From assembly GCA_016208965.1 (NCBI GenBank), contig JACQXB010000023.1, positions 31,474 to 95,473 on the forward strand: a DNA stretch of 64,000 nucleotides. The letters are read 5' to 3'. The position numbers and the translations under genes are program-made. The DNA comes from Nitrospirota bacterium (GTDB lineage: Bacteria > Nitrospirota > Thermodesulfovibrionia > UBA6902 > DSMQ01). The notes beneath the pieces were generated by a model. It searched no databases. It saw nothing but the letters and a program-made list of their open reading frames with translations, and was not told the origin of the DNA. Numbering within the stretch: the first letter of the stretch is position 1; the number at the start of each line of letters is the position of its first letter. This document shows, piece after piece, positions 56,235 to 63,908 of this stretch.

Positions 56235-56271
56235 AAAAATTCTGCCTGATAGAAAATAAGAGTTTTACAAC

Positions 56272-56300
56272 AAAGGGCGGGCTAACCGCCCTTTTTATTT
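56272..56300 (+). terminator. rho-independent terminator after rpmA
   Basis: AAAGGGCGG (56272-56280), loop GCTAA, CCGCCCTTT (56286-56294) then TTATTTTT. It separates rplU-rpmA from obg-proB, so the second pair needs readthrough or its own promoter. CTTGTATCATGTATC words follow at 56303-56340. Confidence 0.75.
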
Positions 56301-56349
56301 TTCATCCTGTATCTTGTATCATGTATCCTGAATCATGTATTTTTAAAGT

Positions 56350-57363
56350 ATGCAGTTTATTGATCAGGTAAAAATTCATGTCAAGGCTGGAGACGGCGGC
56401 AGAGGCTGTGTAAGCTTCAGGCGGGAAAAATATGTCCCAAGAGGAGGTCCTAACGGCGGTAATGGCGGCAAAGGCGGACATATAATTTTTAGGGCAACAA
56501 GGGATGTTAACACCCTCCTTGATGTTAGGTATCAACAGCACTACAGGGCAGAAAGAGGCGAGCATGGTATGGGAAAGGACATGCATGGCAAAAACGGCAA
56601 GGATTTAATAATCTCTGTTCCAATAGGCACTATTATTAAAGACTCCCTGACAGATGAAACCCTTGAAGACCTGATAAAAGACGGACAGGAATTTATATCT
56701 GCAAAAGGCGGGAGGGGTGGGCTTGGCAATACACATTTTAAAACCCCTACAAGGCAGGCTCCTAAGTTTGCACAGCCCGGAGAGCCCGGCGAGGAGAAAA
56801 CCCTTATCCTTGAGTTAAAACTCCTTGCTGATGTGGGCTTAATAGGGCTTCCAAATGCAGGCAAATCTACATTAATCTCTGTTATCTCCTCAGCAAAGCC
56901 AAAAATTGCAGATTATCCGTTTACAACTCTTGTACCTGTGCTTGGAGTTGTAAAGGCAAAAGGATTTAAGAGCTTTGTGGTTGCAGATATACCCGGTTTG
57001 ATTGAAGGAGCGCATAAGGGGGCTGGGCTGGGCTTTCAGTTCTTACGCCATGTGGAAAGGACATCAATACTTCTTCACCTTGTTGATGTATCAGAGATGG
57101 CTGAAGGAGACCCTGTTAGTAATTTTGAAAAAATAAATAAAGAACTTAAGCTCTATAGCCCTGAGTTACTAAAAAAACCTCAGGCCGTCGTAGGGACAAA
57201 GATTGATATAAAGGGCAGCGGAAAAAGACTTGACAGACTTGCCAAATATTGTAAAGATAAGAACTATGATTTTTTCCCCATATGCGCTATCACAGGACAG
57301 GGAATAAAAAAACTTATAACACATCTTGGAAAGAAAGTAGAGGAATATAAAAGTAGTAAGTAG
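56350..57363 (+). CDS. obg: GTPase Obg/CgtA
   Basis: 337 residues. Obg fold: KIHVKAGDGGRGCVSFRREK, YVPRGGPNGGNGGKGGHIIF. G domain: G1 GLPNAGKSTLI, G2/G3 PFTTLVPVLGVV and VADIPGLIEGAHKGAGLG, G4 VGTKIDI. Lacks the extra C-terminal OCT domain, as usual for Gram-negatives. Acts in 50S assembly and stress control. Confidence 0.96.
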   Translation: MQFIDQVKIHVKAGDGGRGCVSFRREKYVPRGGPNGGNGGKGGHIIFRATRDVNTLLDVRYQQHYRAERGEHGMGKDMHGKNGKDLIISVPIGTIIKDSLTDETLEDLIKDGQEFISAKGGRGGLGNTHFKTPTRQAPKFAQPGEPGEEKTLILELKLLADVGLIGLPNAGKSTLISVISSAKPKIADYPFTTLVPVLGVVKAKGFKSFVVADIPGLIEGAHKGAGLGFQFLRHVERTSILLHLVDVSEMAEGDPVSNFEKINKELKLYSPELLKKPQAVVGTKIDIKGSGKRLDRLAKYCKDKNYDFFPICAITGQGIKKLITHLGKKVEEYKSSK

Positions 57364-57375
57364 AGAGGGCAAGAT

Positions 57376-58470
57376 ATGAAACGGCTTGTTGTAAAAATAG
57401 GAAGCAATCTGCTTGCCTCTGCAGAGCAGGGGCTTAACACAAAGCGCATCCATGCCATAGCAAAAGACATCTCTGCCATTATAGACAGAGGCTCGGAAGT
57501 CCTGATAGTCTCCTCAGGGGCTGTTGCAGCAGGGCTTAAAAAACTCGGACTAAAGGAAAAACCAAAGGACATAAAGCTAAAGCAAGCTGCAGCAGCAATA
57601 GGACAGTCAAGCCTCATGTGGGCTTATGAAAATAGTTTTGCAGAATTTAATAAAAAGGCTGCACAGGTTCTTCTTACAAGAGATGATGTGGCAGACAGGG
57701 TAAGATACATAAATGCAAAAAATACCCTGCTTATGCTTCTAAGCTATAAAATTATTCCCATCATAAATGAAAACGACCCTGTTGCAATTGATGAGATAAA
57801 ATTCGGAGACAATGACTTTTTAGCCTCTCTGGTTTCAGGGCTTATTGAGGCAGAGATGCTTGTTATCCTGTCTGATGTTGAGGGTCTCTATACGAAAAAT
57901 CCTAAAGAGAAAGGCACAAGCTTAATAACCTCTGTTGATGAGATTACCCTTGATATTGAAAAAATAGCAGGCGGAGAAGGAAGCACAGTAGGGACAGGGG
58001 GGATGTATTCAAAGATTCTTGCTGCAAAACAGGCGGTTAACTATGGAATACATGTGGTAATCATGAGCGGGGAAAAAGCAGGGCTTCTTCCAAAACTGCT
58101 TGACGGTGAAAAAATAGGAACATATTTTAAGCCAAAAGAACAGAAAATACCTTCTAAAAAAAGATGGATAGCCCATGGTTTGAAATCAAAAGGTATGGTT
58201 TATCTTGATGATGGAGCTGTTAAGGCAATTACTATGCATGGTAAAAGCCTCCTTCCTTCAGGAATAACAAAAGTAGAAGGACACTTTAACACAGGAGATG
58301 CAGTAACCTGTGTGGGTCAGGAAGGCAAAAAGATTGCTAAAGGACTAACAAACTATTCCTCTGATGATATCCTGCGCATTAAAGGCAAAAATACCTCTGA
58401 AATAGAAAAAGTGTTAGGGTATAAATATTCAGATGAGATTATTCATAGAGATAATCTGGTAGTGATCTAA
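57376..58470 (+). CDS. proB: glutamate 5-kinase
   Basis: 364 residues: amino-acid kinase domain (LVVKIGSNLLA, VLIVSSGAVAAGLKKLG, ENDPVAIDEIKFGDNDFLAS, EGSTVGTGGMYSKILAAKQA) plus C-terminal PUA domain (LLPSGITKVEGHFNTGDAVT). First step of proline synthesis. 12 bp after obg. Its stop codon lies inside an attC-like end (ATCTAAC, 58465-58471), so a cassette array abuts the gene exactly. Confidence 0.96.
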   Translation: MKRLVVKIGSNLLASAEQGLNTKRIHAIAKDISAIIDRGSEVLIVSSGAVAAGLKKLGLKEKPKDIKLKQAAAAIGQSSLMWAYENSFAEFNKKAAQVLLTRDDVADRVRYINAKNTLLMLLSYKIIPIINENDPVAIDEIKFGDNDFLASLVSGLIEAEMLVILSDVEGLYTKNPKEKGTSLITSVDEITLDIEKIAGGEGSTVGTGGMYSKILAAKQAVNYGIHVVIMSGEKAGLLPKLLDGEKIGTYFKPKEQKIPSKKRWIAHGLKSKGMVYLDDGAVKAITMHGKSLLPSGITKVEGHFNTGDAVTCVGQEGKKIAKGLTNYSSDDILRIKGKNTSEIEKVLGYKYSDEIIHRDNLVVI

Positions 58471-58532
58471 CGGGCTTGGCACAAACGAAGCCCGATAGGG
58501 TTTGATAATATTTCGTTTGTGCTGTGTTCGAC
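58465..58532 (-). other. attC-like site 1 (distal end of the cassette array)
   Basis: Read on the minus strand: R'' GTCGAAC, inner arms GCACAAACG/CGTTTGTGC (58514-58522 with 58479-58487), and R-prime GTTAGAT, an exact GTTRRRY match, at 58471-58465. 68 bp. Overlaps the proB stop. It lies just downstream of the DUF2283 gene, as expected for a cassette. Confidence 0.5.
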
Positions 58533-58550
58533 CCATAGGGCGGAAGTGCC

Positions 58551-58751
58551 CTATACAGTTTCGTATTGAAGGACATTTAACTGCTCTGGCTTTATTCTGA
58601 CACTCAGATTGAGTATTTCAACACCCACTACTTTACCATCTGCGTTAAAGTCCAGAATTACACCAGGTTGCACTTCCTCAGATTCAATGATGGATGCCTC
58701 ATCAAGTCGAAAATACAGGGCATCGTTTTTTTTGTCTACTTTTAACCTCAT
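58551..58751 (-). CDS. DUF2283 family protein (putative antitoxin)
   Basis: 66 residues. MRLKVDKKNDALYFRLDEAS, IIESEEVQPGVILDFNADGK, VVGVEILNLSVRI: the complete DUF2283 pattern. ATGA overlap with the preceding DUF4258 gene, the usual partner. The upstream partner is broken by a stop codon, so the antitoxin may be left alone. Confidence 0.85.
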   Translation of the reverse strand: MRLKVDKKNDALYFRLDEASIIESEEVQPGVILDFNADGKVVGVEILNLSVRIKPEQLNVLQYETV

Positions 58752-58984
58752 TTTTGTCTCCTTACCCTACATACTGTAACTACTTTTTTTGGTGAAACAT
58801 GGTGGTTTACAACCACATGAAGAATCCGTCCCTCATGTTCAGGGATAACTTTAAAATAATGAATATTGTTGTCCTCTCTTATATTTTACCAGTCGGAATT
58901 ATCAATGGTTCGCCATGCCCATTCCTCAGGAATTTCCCGTTCCTTCAACATATCTTGGGTATGCTTGGTAAGTTCAAAGTCCAT
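58748..58984 (-). pseudogene. DUF4258 toxin-like gene with an in-frame TAA
   Basis: From ATG 58984: MDFELTKHTQDMLKEREIPE then EWAWRTIDNSDW, then TAA (58886-58888, codon 33). The same frame continues NIREDNNIHYFKVIPEHEGR and ILHVVVNHHVSPKKVVTVCR to a TGA overlapping the DUF2283 start. The fold pattern (TxHxxxxLKERxI..W....HY.KVIPEHEGRxLxVVVN) is DUF4258. A single nonsense change has probably inactivated it. Confidence 0.7.
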
Positions 58985-59336
58985 ACTTTTTCGCAAAAGC
59001 TACAGCTTTCTCATTCTTTCTATACTCTATTAAATAATCATAAATTCTATTTATTATGTCGTGGAGTAGTTTGTCGTCCAAGTTATGTTCTTTTATTAGT
59101 GTATCAACTTTCTCGATCTCGTTATATATTTATATATTCTCAAGGTTGAAATACCAGAGGCGGTGATACTTAAGATAATTTTCTGTTACATTGTTAGGTC
59201 CCACAACCGCTCTTTCATTCAAGATGCTATCATAAAAAGTATTATATTCAATGCCTCCTCTTTTAGCGACTTCAATAAGGTTCTTTACCTTTTCTTCATA
59301 TAGGTATAATACTGCTTTTTGAGCTTTCGATTCCAT
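58974..59336 (-). pseudogene. unknown small gene with an in-frame TAA
   Basis: MESKAQKAVLYLYEEKVKNL, IEVAKRGGIEYNTFYDSILN and YLKYHRLWYFNLENI, then TAA (59130-59132). The frame stays open for 51 further codons (YNEIEKVDTLIKEHNLDDKL, DYLIEYRKNEKAVAFAKKYG) to a stop that overlaps the DUF4258 start by 11 bp. The second half could instead belong to a separate gene. Helical, no family recognised. First gene of the same cassette. Confidence 0.5.
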
Positions 59337-59379
59337 AATAGTTTTTACCTCACCTATTATATCAACTATAGGGTATTTC

Positions 59380-59454
59380 CGCTAACGTTCAAGGCCAAAA
59401 GAAGTGCAATAGCATTTGCTTATTAATCTGTTTCGTTTTAGCCTGTTGTTAGGC
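59380..59454 (-). other. attC site 2
   Basis: Minus strand: R'' GCCTAAC (59454-59448), AACAGGCTAAAACG and CTTTTGGCCTTGAAC as complementary inner arms, R-prime GTTAGCG (59386-59380). 75 bp, 22 bp downstream of the ParE-like stop. The GCCTAAC and TTGAACGTTAGC ends closely resemble classical attC sites. Confidence 0.6.
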
Positions 59455-59476
59455 AATGGAACAAGCGATATTCCCC

Positions 59477-59794
59477 TTAATTTAATTCCCATTCCTGAGA
59501 AAATGTTGTTTTAAAATCACGCGAACAATGAATTACTGCAAGTATTTCAACATGGTCATTGTCGTCTTTGATTCTATAAATGATTCTGTAATTCTGATAA
59601 ATTACTTCTCTCAATCCATACACTTCAAATTCAGGGACGATACGTCCACAACGAGGAGCTATTTCAAGTTTTGAAGTTGACTTGATGAGGGATTTTATGA
59701 ATCGGATAGCATATGTTCTTGAATCTCTTGAAATATAATCATGAATTGCATGTAAATGGCAGCTTGCCTTTTCTGACCATTTTATTTTCCCCAT
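59477..59794 (-). CDS. ParE/RelE-family toxin
   Basis: 105 residues. KIKWSEKASCHLHAIHDYIS, RDSRTYAIRFIKSLIKSTSK, EIAPRCGRIVPEFEVYGLRE and VIYQNYRIIYRIKDDNDHVE, ILAVIHCSRDF: the ParE pattern throughout. Overlaps the upstream antitoxin by 13 bp. ParE toxins poison gyrase; close RelE relatives cleave mRNA. TA pairs of this type are common integron cassettes. Confidence 0.9.
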   Translation of the reverse strand: MGKIKWSEKASCHLHAIHDYISRDSRTYAIRFIKSLIKSTSKLEIAPRCGRIVPEFEVYGLREVIYQNYRIIYRIKDDNDHVEILAVIHCSRDFKTTFSQEWELN

Positions 59795-59967
59795 TGTTTA
59801 ACTCTTGCAAGAAGTTCTTCTGTTGATAATAATCTGCCCTCCTCAGCATCTCTTAGACCTTCAAAAACTTGTGCAATAAAATTAATTTCATACATTATGT
59901 CTTCAACAGAGCATCCGTCAGGAAGACGTTTTATGGTTTCAACGGTTGCTTCTTTGAGTAAATCCAT
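59782..59967 (-). CDS. antitoxin of the ParE-like pair
   Basis: 61 residues from ATG 59967 (MDLLKEATVETIKRLPDGCS), chosen because that opening matches this antitoxin type and a GGTGG lies upstream. Continues VEDIMYEINFIAQVFEGLRD, AEEGRLLSTEELLARVKQW. ParD/Phd-like C-terminal toxin-binding helix; no clear DNA-binding domain. Confidence 0.75.
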   Translation of the reverse strand: MDLLKEATVETIKRLPDGCSVEDIMYEINFIAQVFEGLRDAEEGRLLSTEELLARVKQWGK

Positions 59968-60032
59968 TATTTCCACCACCTTTCATTATGTCTTTGCATA
60001 ATTATAACAAATATCATATCGCTTGTTCTTTC

Positions 60033-60285
60033 GCCTAACGGGTGGCGGATGAGCGAAGTGCCCCGCAGGGGCAATTTGGGCTTCAGCCGTTCATCCGCAT
60101 GATAGCCGAAGTGGCGCTGAGTGGTGAATGGCATTAACATAGAGTAATGCATCAATTATTTGGCTGAAGCCTTGCTCATCCGCCACCCGATACCCAAAAT
60201 GGAGCGAAGCGACATTTTGGGTATCGGGCTTGGTGCAAAAGAAGCCCGAAGGGTTTTGACGTAGGTCTTTTGCACCATGTTATCT
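60033..60285 (-). other. attC-like composite site 3
   Basis: Minus strand: AGATAAC (60285-60279), arms GGTGCAAAAG/CTTTTGCACC, a GATACCCAAAATG/CATTTTGGGTATC hairpin (60189-60225), a GGGTGGCGGATGAGC/GCTCATCCGCCACCC pair, and R-prime GTTAGGC (60039-60033), exact consensus. 253 bp, longer than usual for attC, so possibly two sites or an enlarged one. Shares about 190 bp with site 5. Confidence 0.45.
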
Positions 60286-60321
60286 GCCGCTGCGGGCAGA
60301 AAATAATTTGAGCAGTTTCTC

Positions 60322-60561
60322 CTACAGTGAATATACAGCCATAGGAATTTTACTCTCTATTTTTCTCCTGCCACAAACACTTGATTCTATGGTTTTAAGA
60401 ACATTAGCTGCATAGTATTTTGTGCCGCATTTTTTGCATACACCAACTGGCACATTTTTGATAAGCACATACTTACCACCAACTTTTCTGGGTAGGTCAA
60501 TTATTTTTTCAACAATTGGACCATTGCAATATTCGCATTGCTCTCCGTCCCAAAATCCCAA
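60322..60561 (-). CDS. YgiT-type zinc-finger protein (MqsA-like antitoxin)
   Basis: 79 residues from TTG 60561: AGGAGGG lies upstream within the DUF4258 end and the start is 1 bp after its stop. The longer ATG frame (60600) overlaps DUF4258. CEYCNGP and CKKCGTKYY are the zinc CxxC pairs of YgiT; GKYVLIKNVPVGVC lies between. No HTH follows. DUF4258-YgiT pairs recur as TA modules. Confidence 0.8.
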   Translation of the reverse strand: MGFWDGEQCEYCNGPIVEKIIDLPRKVGGKYVLIKNVPVGVCKKCGTKYYAANVLKTIESSVCGRRKIESKIPMAVYSL

Positions 60562-60562
60562 T

Positions 60563-60853
60563 TTAATCCCTCCTTTCACTTCCTTTAGGTTTATCTTCAT
60601 AAACTGTTATTACTCGTACTTTTCCGCCCCCTGTAATACGACATACTATGCCGATAGGTCTTCTGTCTAAGGAACGACCCACTACTTCATATTTTCCCTC
60701 TCTTGGCCAAGTTCTACGGATACTACCGTTCAAAACGCCATGCTCAACGTCATAGATATCAAAACCATCAATCGCTGCCTCGTCATCTGCATGTTCTGTC
60801 AGATAAAAAAGCCCGTTACGGACAAGAGCCTGAATTTGTCCTATCTTGCTCAA
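60563..60853 (-). CDS. DUF4258 family protein (putative toxin)
   Basis: 96 residues. IQALVRNGLFYLTEHADDEA, AIDGFDIYDVEHGVLNGSIR, GKYEVVGRSLDRRPIGIVCR and VRVITVYEDKP follow the DUF4258 pattern (H of TEHA, then a late VITVYE strand). RelE-fold-like small protein coupled to YgiT. Intact, unlike the copy at 58748-58984. Confidence 0.8.
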   Translation of the reverse strand: MSKIGQIQALVRNGLFYLTEHADDEAAIDGFDIYDVEHGVLNGSIRRTWPREGKYEVVGRSLDRRPIGIVCRITGGGKVRVITVYEDKPKGSERRD

Positions 60854-60882
60854 TCAATTATCCTTTTTCTTATACTACATAT

Positions 60883-60912
60883 TTTAACATGTTGTATGTC
60901 GTTGCGGGCATA
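60883..60912 (-). other. degenerate attC-like junction
   Basis: Minus strand GCCCGCAACGACATACAACA followed by TGTTAAAATATG: an AAC and a GTTAAAA only 2 bp apart, where a complete attC would be expected between the DUF4258 and ankyrin units. Shares the GCCCGCAA flank with sites 4 and 5. Probably a collapsed site. Confidence 0.3.
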
Positions 60913-60920
60913 TCTTTTCA

Positions 60921-61419
60921 TTAAAATGGATTTGGATATATATTTTGCTTCACTCCTCTATCTGTAAAGCTGGCAGCAAGGGTGGTTGATTTGCCAGTTG
61001 GACCAAACAGATCAAATTGTAAAGAATCTTTAAGAGTTGCTTCATAGCGAACATAAGTATCTTCAGCACCTTTTGCCAGTAATACCTCGACTATGTCAGT
61101 ATGACCTTTGGACGACGCTGACATCAATGCAGTAAGGCCATCATTGCTTTCTGCATTTACATCAGCACCTTTTGCCAGTAATACCTCGACTATGTCAGTA
61201 TGACCGCTATATGACGCGAACATCAATGCAGTAAAGCCATCATTATCTTTTGCATTTATATCAGCACCTTTGTCTATTGAGGTCCTAACTCGAGTGATAT
61301 TGCCTTCTTTTACCGCATCCCTCAGATCTTCGTTAGTACCAGCATAAGAAGCAACAGGGCTACTCAGTATAATCAATCCAAAAACAATCCTTAACCAAAT
61401 GTTTCCTTAAATACTTCAT
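60921..61419 (-). pseudogene. secreted ankyrin-repeat protein, frameshifted in the signal peptide
   Basis: The AAGGAGG-led ATG at 61419 opens MKYLRKHLVK, but one extra base then shifts the frame; removing it gives IVFGLIILSSPVASYAGTNE, a perfect signal peptide joined to the ankyrin protein. Three ankyrin repeats (LRDAVKEGNITRVRTSIDKG, GFTALMFASYSGHTDIVEVL, GLTALMSASSKGHTDIVEVL) precede a tail of about 45 residues (KDSLQFDLFGPTGKSTTLAA). Without the shift only a TTG at 61376 could start. Either a real mutation or a base error. Confidence 0.65.
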
Positions 61420-61456
61420 GATTAATCCTCCTTATCCTTTCCTGCCTGCAATGAGC

Positions 61457-61523
61457 AGATAACGTTCCCGTTGCAAAAGAAGCCTGAAGGGTTTGGACGC
61501 TAATTTTTTGCAACGTGTTAGCC
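61457..61523 (-). other. attC-like site 4
   Basis: Minus strand: R'' GGCTAAC (61523-61517), arms CGTTGCAAAA/TTTTGCAACG, R-prime GTTATCT (61463-61457). 67 bp. An outer TGCCTGCAA/TTGCAGGCA pair extends the palindrome. The ankyrin ATG lies 38 bp past the R-prime end. Confidence 0.5.
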
Positions 61524-61677
61524 GTCCGTTGCAGGCATATTTTTTTAATAGAACCGTCCCATTTTCTTCTCCTAAAAGTGTCTTCTTTTCTATCGATACC
61601 CTCCAAGACAAAATGCCGGTATCTATCAGGCTTTAAAGCTATAGTTTTCGCTGAGAGGCTTATTCAGCGAAAACTAC

Positions 61678-62835
61678 TTACCTGGGTGACCCCGTAGTTT
61701 TCTGGAGAGGGATGCCGTATTGATCAACATACAGGCAGCGATCCTCACTACGAGGCCTCATCCGGAACGTGGCACTTTTTCCCGTTTCAGCCGACTGTAT
61801 TACCAGTTCCACATCCAAGTCGCCCCGGTTGGATAAAACATGCTGGAAATAGGGATCCTTGGAACGATAGTGCCATGGACTGCTAGTGACCCAATATTGA
61901 TAGGAAGGCCAATTACCGGCACTCTCGCCATTGATTGACACCAAGACATCCCCCGGTTTTATACCGTGTTCGGCCGCTACCGAAGACGGCGCTACATAAC
62001 TGATAGTGCGCCAGTCCAAAGGAGCAAACCCGATCCCCAGCCCACCATAACGAAAACAGCGCACATAGCGTCTCGGAGCTTTGGCGGATTGGTCTGGAAA
62101 CTCCCCCATAAGCTCGCCAAACATAACCGGTGCAATCCTGCGAATATCCGGTTCAGCCCCTTCATTATCCGCCTCACCGAGCCAGATCAATGGCGGGGTT
62201 TCCAGCTTTTCGCCTCCCGCCAACTTGGCGTGGTTTAGGAAATTGAGGCGGATATTACTGTAATAGCTGGTTGTGGTATAGCCGGGCTGTGTCGTCGAGC
62301 TTGTGACCGGCACCGCTGAAGCATAGCCCCCTACGTTCCAGCCCCACATGGCGGTGTTCCAGACATACTTCATTTCTGTGTTGGTAACTGTCTGCGGCGG
62401 AGTGTATTGTTCCTTCTTACCGACAAAAAAGTCCATGCTGATGACAATCTGCGGATCCTTTTTGACGCGTGTTAGCCCATGCGCTTGCAGGACTTTTTCC
62501 AACTGCCGGAAGAGTTCTTTTTCCAGAAGTGGGTTCGTCTTGCTGGTGTAGTCAAAGTCAAAGGTCTCATAGGCGGCAAGGGATTCATCGACGTCCCTAT
62601 AGACCCGAATATTGATCTCTTCTGCTGGTAAGGCCATGGGAAAAATCGTAGTATCGGTTGCATACTGCAGTTCTATCATAATTCCAATCTCGGTTGTCAA
62701 TTGAGAGGTAAAAGCAGTTCTCAAAGACGACTGTGTTACGCATCCCGCAAGGCTTAGTGCAAGACAGGTAAACAACAAGAAGTTTGCCATGCACCATGAA
62801 TTATTCTGTGTTTTGGTTTCACGAGAAATACTCAT
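61678..62835 (-). CDS. lipoprotein with DUF4136-like and PDZ domains
   Basis: 385 residues. Signal and lipobox CLALSLAGC (Cys about 32). Middle (about 70-260): INIRVYRDVDESLAAYETFD then FDYTSKTNPLLEKELFRQLE, DPQIVISMDFFVGKK, the DUF4136-like fold. C-terminal PDZ (about 270-365): GGLGIGFAPLDWRTISYVAP, SSVAAEHGIKPGDVLVSING. GC-rich, with codon use unlike the AT-rich neighbours, so foreign. GGAGGG precedes the ATG. Flanked by inverted repeats AACCGTCCCATTT (61552) and AAATGGGACGGTT (62857). Role unknown. Confidence 0.75.
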   Translation of the reverse strand: MSISRETKTQNNSWCMANFLLFTCLALSLAGCVTQSSLRTAFTSQLTTEIGIMIELQYATDTTIFPMALPAEEINIRVYRDVDESLAAYETFDFDYTSKTNPLLEKELFRQLEKVLQAHGLTRVKKDPQIVISMDFFVGKKEQYTPPQTVTNTEMKYVWNTAMWGWNVGGYASAVPVTSSTTQPGYTTTSYYSNIRLNFLNHAKLAGGEKLETPPLIWLGEADNEGAEPDIRRIAPVMFGELMGEFPDQSAKAPRRYVRCFRYGGLGIGFAPLDWRTISYVAPSSVAAEHGIKPGDVLVSINGESAGNWPSYQYWVTSSPWHYRSKDPYFQHVLSNRGDLDVELVIQSAETGKSATFRMRPRSEDRCLYVDQYGIPLQKTTGSPR

Positions 62836-62912
62836 ACGATTTCCCTCCTAAAATAGAAATGGGACGGTTATTTTTAAACATCTTATTTCCCCTCCGTCTG
62901 CCCGCAATGAGC

Positions 62913-63063
62913 GGCTAACGGGTGGCGGATGAGCGAAGTGCCCCGCAGGGGCATTTGGGCTTCAGCCGTTCATCCGCATGATAGCCGAAGTGTCGCTGAG
63001 TAGTGAATGGAGTATTGCGTCAATTATTTGGCTGAAGCCTTGCTCATCCGCCACCCGTTAGCC
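62913..63063 (-). other. attC-like site 5 (proximal end of the array)
   Basis: GGCTAACGGGTGGCGGATGA with GC following (62913-62934) pairs perfectly over 22 bp with the sequence ending at 63063 (GTTAGCC at 63057-63063). Inner GGCTTCAGCC/GGCTGAAGCC arms, then a CCAAAATG/CATTTTGG hairpin just outside (63062-63087). 151 bp. Lies 77 bp upstream of the lipoprotein start, so it is the junction preceding that cassette. Confidence 0.5.
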
Positions 63064-63244
63064 AAAATGGAGCGAAGCGACATTTTGGGTATCTTGTTTA
63101 TAAGCGAAACCAAGTTCGTATATACCCCCGAATTTGGGGTTGTAGACGAACCTGTTTCGTTTATCCCAATTCTGGCTGAACAACCAGAAACTCTACGGTT
63201 TAATTATTGACCAACCCCCTTATATTGTCAATATTTTTTATCTT

Positions 63245-63853
63245 TTAGTAAGAAATTTCGTTCTTCCCTGCCTTATACAACTCCCGCGCTTTTTTGAAAA
63301 TATCAAGATACTCTTGAGTTCTAAAATCAGGATAAGTGTAAGGTAGTATCTGATAGTCTTTGCCCGAATAAATAAGCGTTACCTCTCCATATATGCCTTT
63401 GCCAAGACAAATTCTATGAGAGTAGTCTTTTGTTGATACGAGAACAATCTTTGCAGAGTCTAAATATCCCGGGTCAAGGTTTATTCTCCTCCCACCCACC
63501 CCTCTTTGTCCCCACTTGGCAATAAGACACCCCCCTTTAATTCCCCCCTTAGTAAGGGGGGACAAAGGGGGGTTAAGATATTGTTTCTCAAATTCTACTG
63601 TCTTTAGTTTTATCTCTGAGATGGACTCTGGATTTATTAATCTCTGAAAAAATATGAACTTTCTTTTTAATCCTGTACCCATTTCCTCTGCATAATAATC
63701 AGTATGAGCCCATTCCCAGACAGGACTCTGTAAATCTACATGACCAAAGGTATTCTCAAGTTCATCCTTAAGTTTTTCAAAGAGAGAAACCTCAGAAGAA
63801 AGCATACCAACAAAGAGTTTAACTGGTTTTGGGTTAGTAATATGGCTTACCAT
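63245..63853 (-). CDS. DUF4416 family protein
   Basis: 202 residues. PKPVKLFVGMLSSEVSLFEK, SPVWEWAHTDYYAEEMGTGL, KRKFIFFQRLINPESISEIK, RRINLDPGYLDSAKIVLVST, KDYSHRICLGKGIYGEVTLI: the DUF4416 pattern, a family of unknown function found mainly in Nitrospirota and Desulfobacterota. Residues about 95-111 (NPPLSPLTKGGIKGG) are the translated C-rich palindrome at 63530-63572, inserted between FEKQYL and GRRINLDPGY. Confidence 0.88.
   Translation of the reverse strand: MVSHITNPKPVKLFVGMLSSEVSLFEKLKDELENTFGHVDLQSPVWEWAHTDYYAEEMGTGLKRKFIFFQRLINPESISEIKLKTVEFEKQYLNPPLSPLTKGGIKGGCLIAKWGQRGVGGRRINLDPGYLDSAKIVLVSTKDYSHRICLGKGIYGEVTLIYSGKDYQILPYTYPDFRTQEYLDIFKKARELYKAGKNEISY
63530..63572. repeat. in-frame C-rich palindrome in the DUF4416 gene
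   Basis: CCCCCCTTTAATTCCCCCCT then TAGTAAGGGGGGACAAAGGG and GGG. Inserted in frame, encoding NPPLSPLTKGGIKGG. Fourth in-gene member of the family. Confidence 0.85.
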
Positions 63854-63908
63854 TTTTATTTTCCTTTTTCCCTAACCACTATCTACTTACTACTAACTAC
63901 GAGCTTTA

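Noticed and set aside
61391..61606. 71-residue minus-strand ORF
   Set aside because: It runs through attC-like site 4 and overlaps the ankyrin start; no coding signal.
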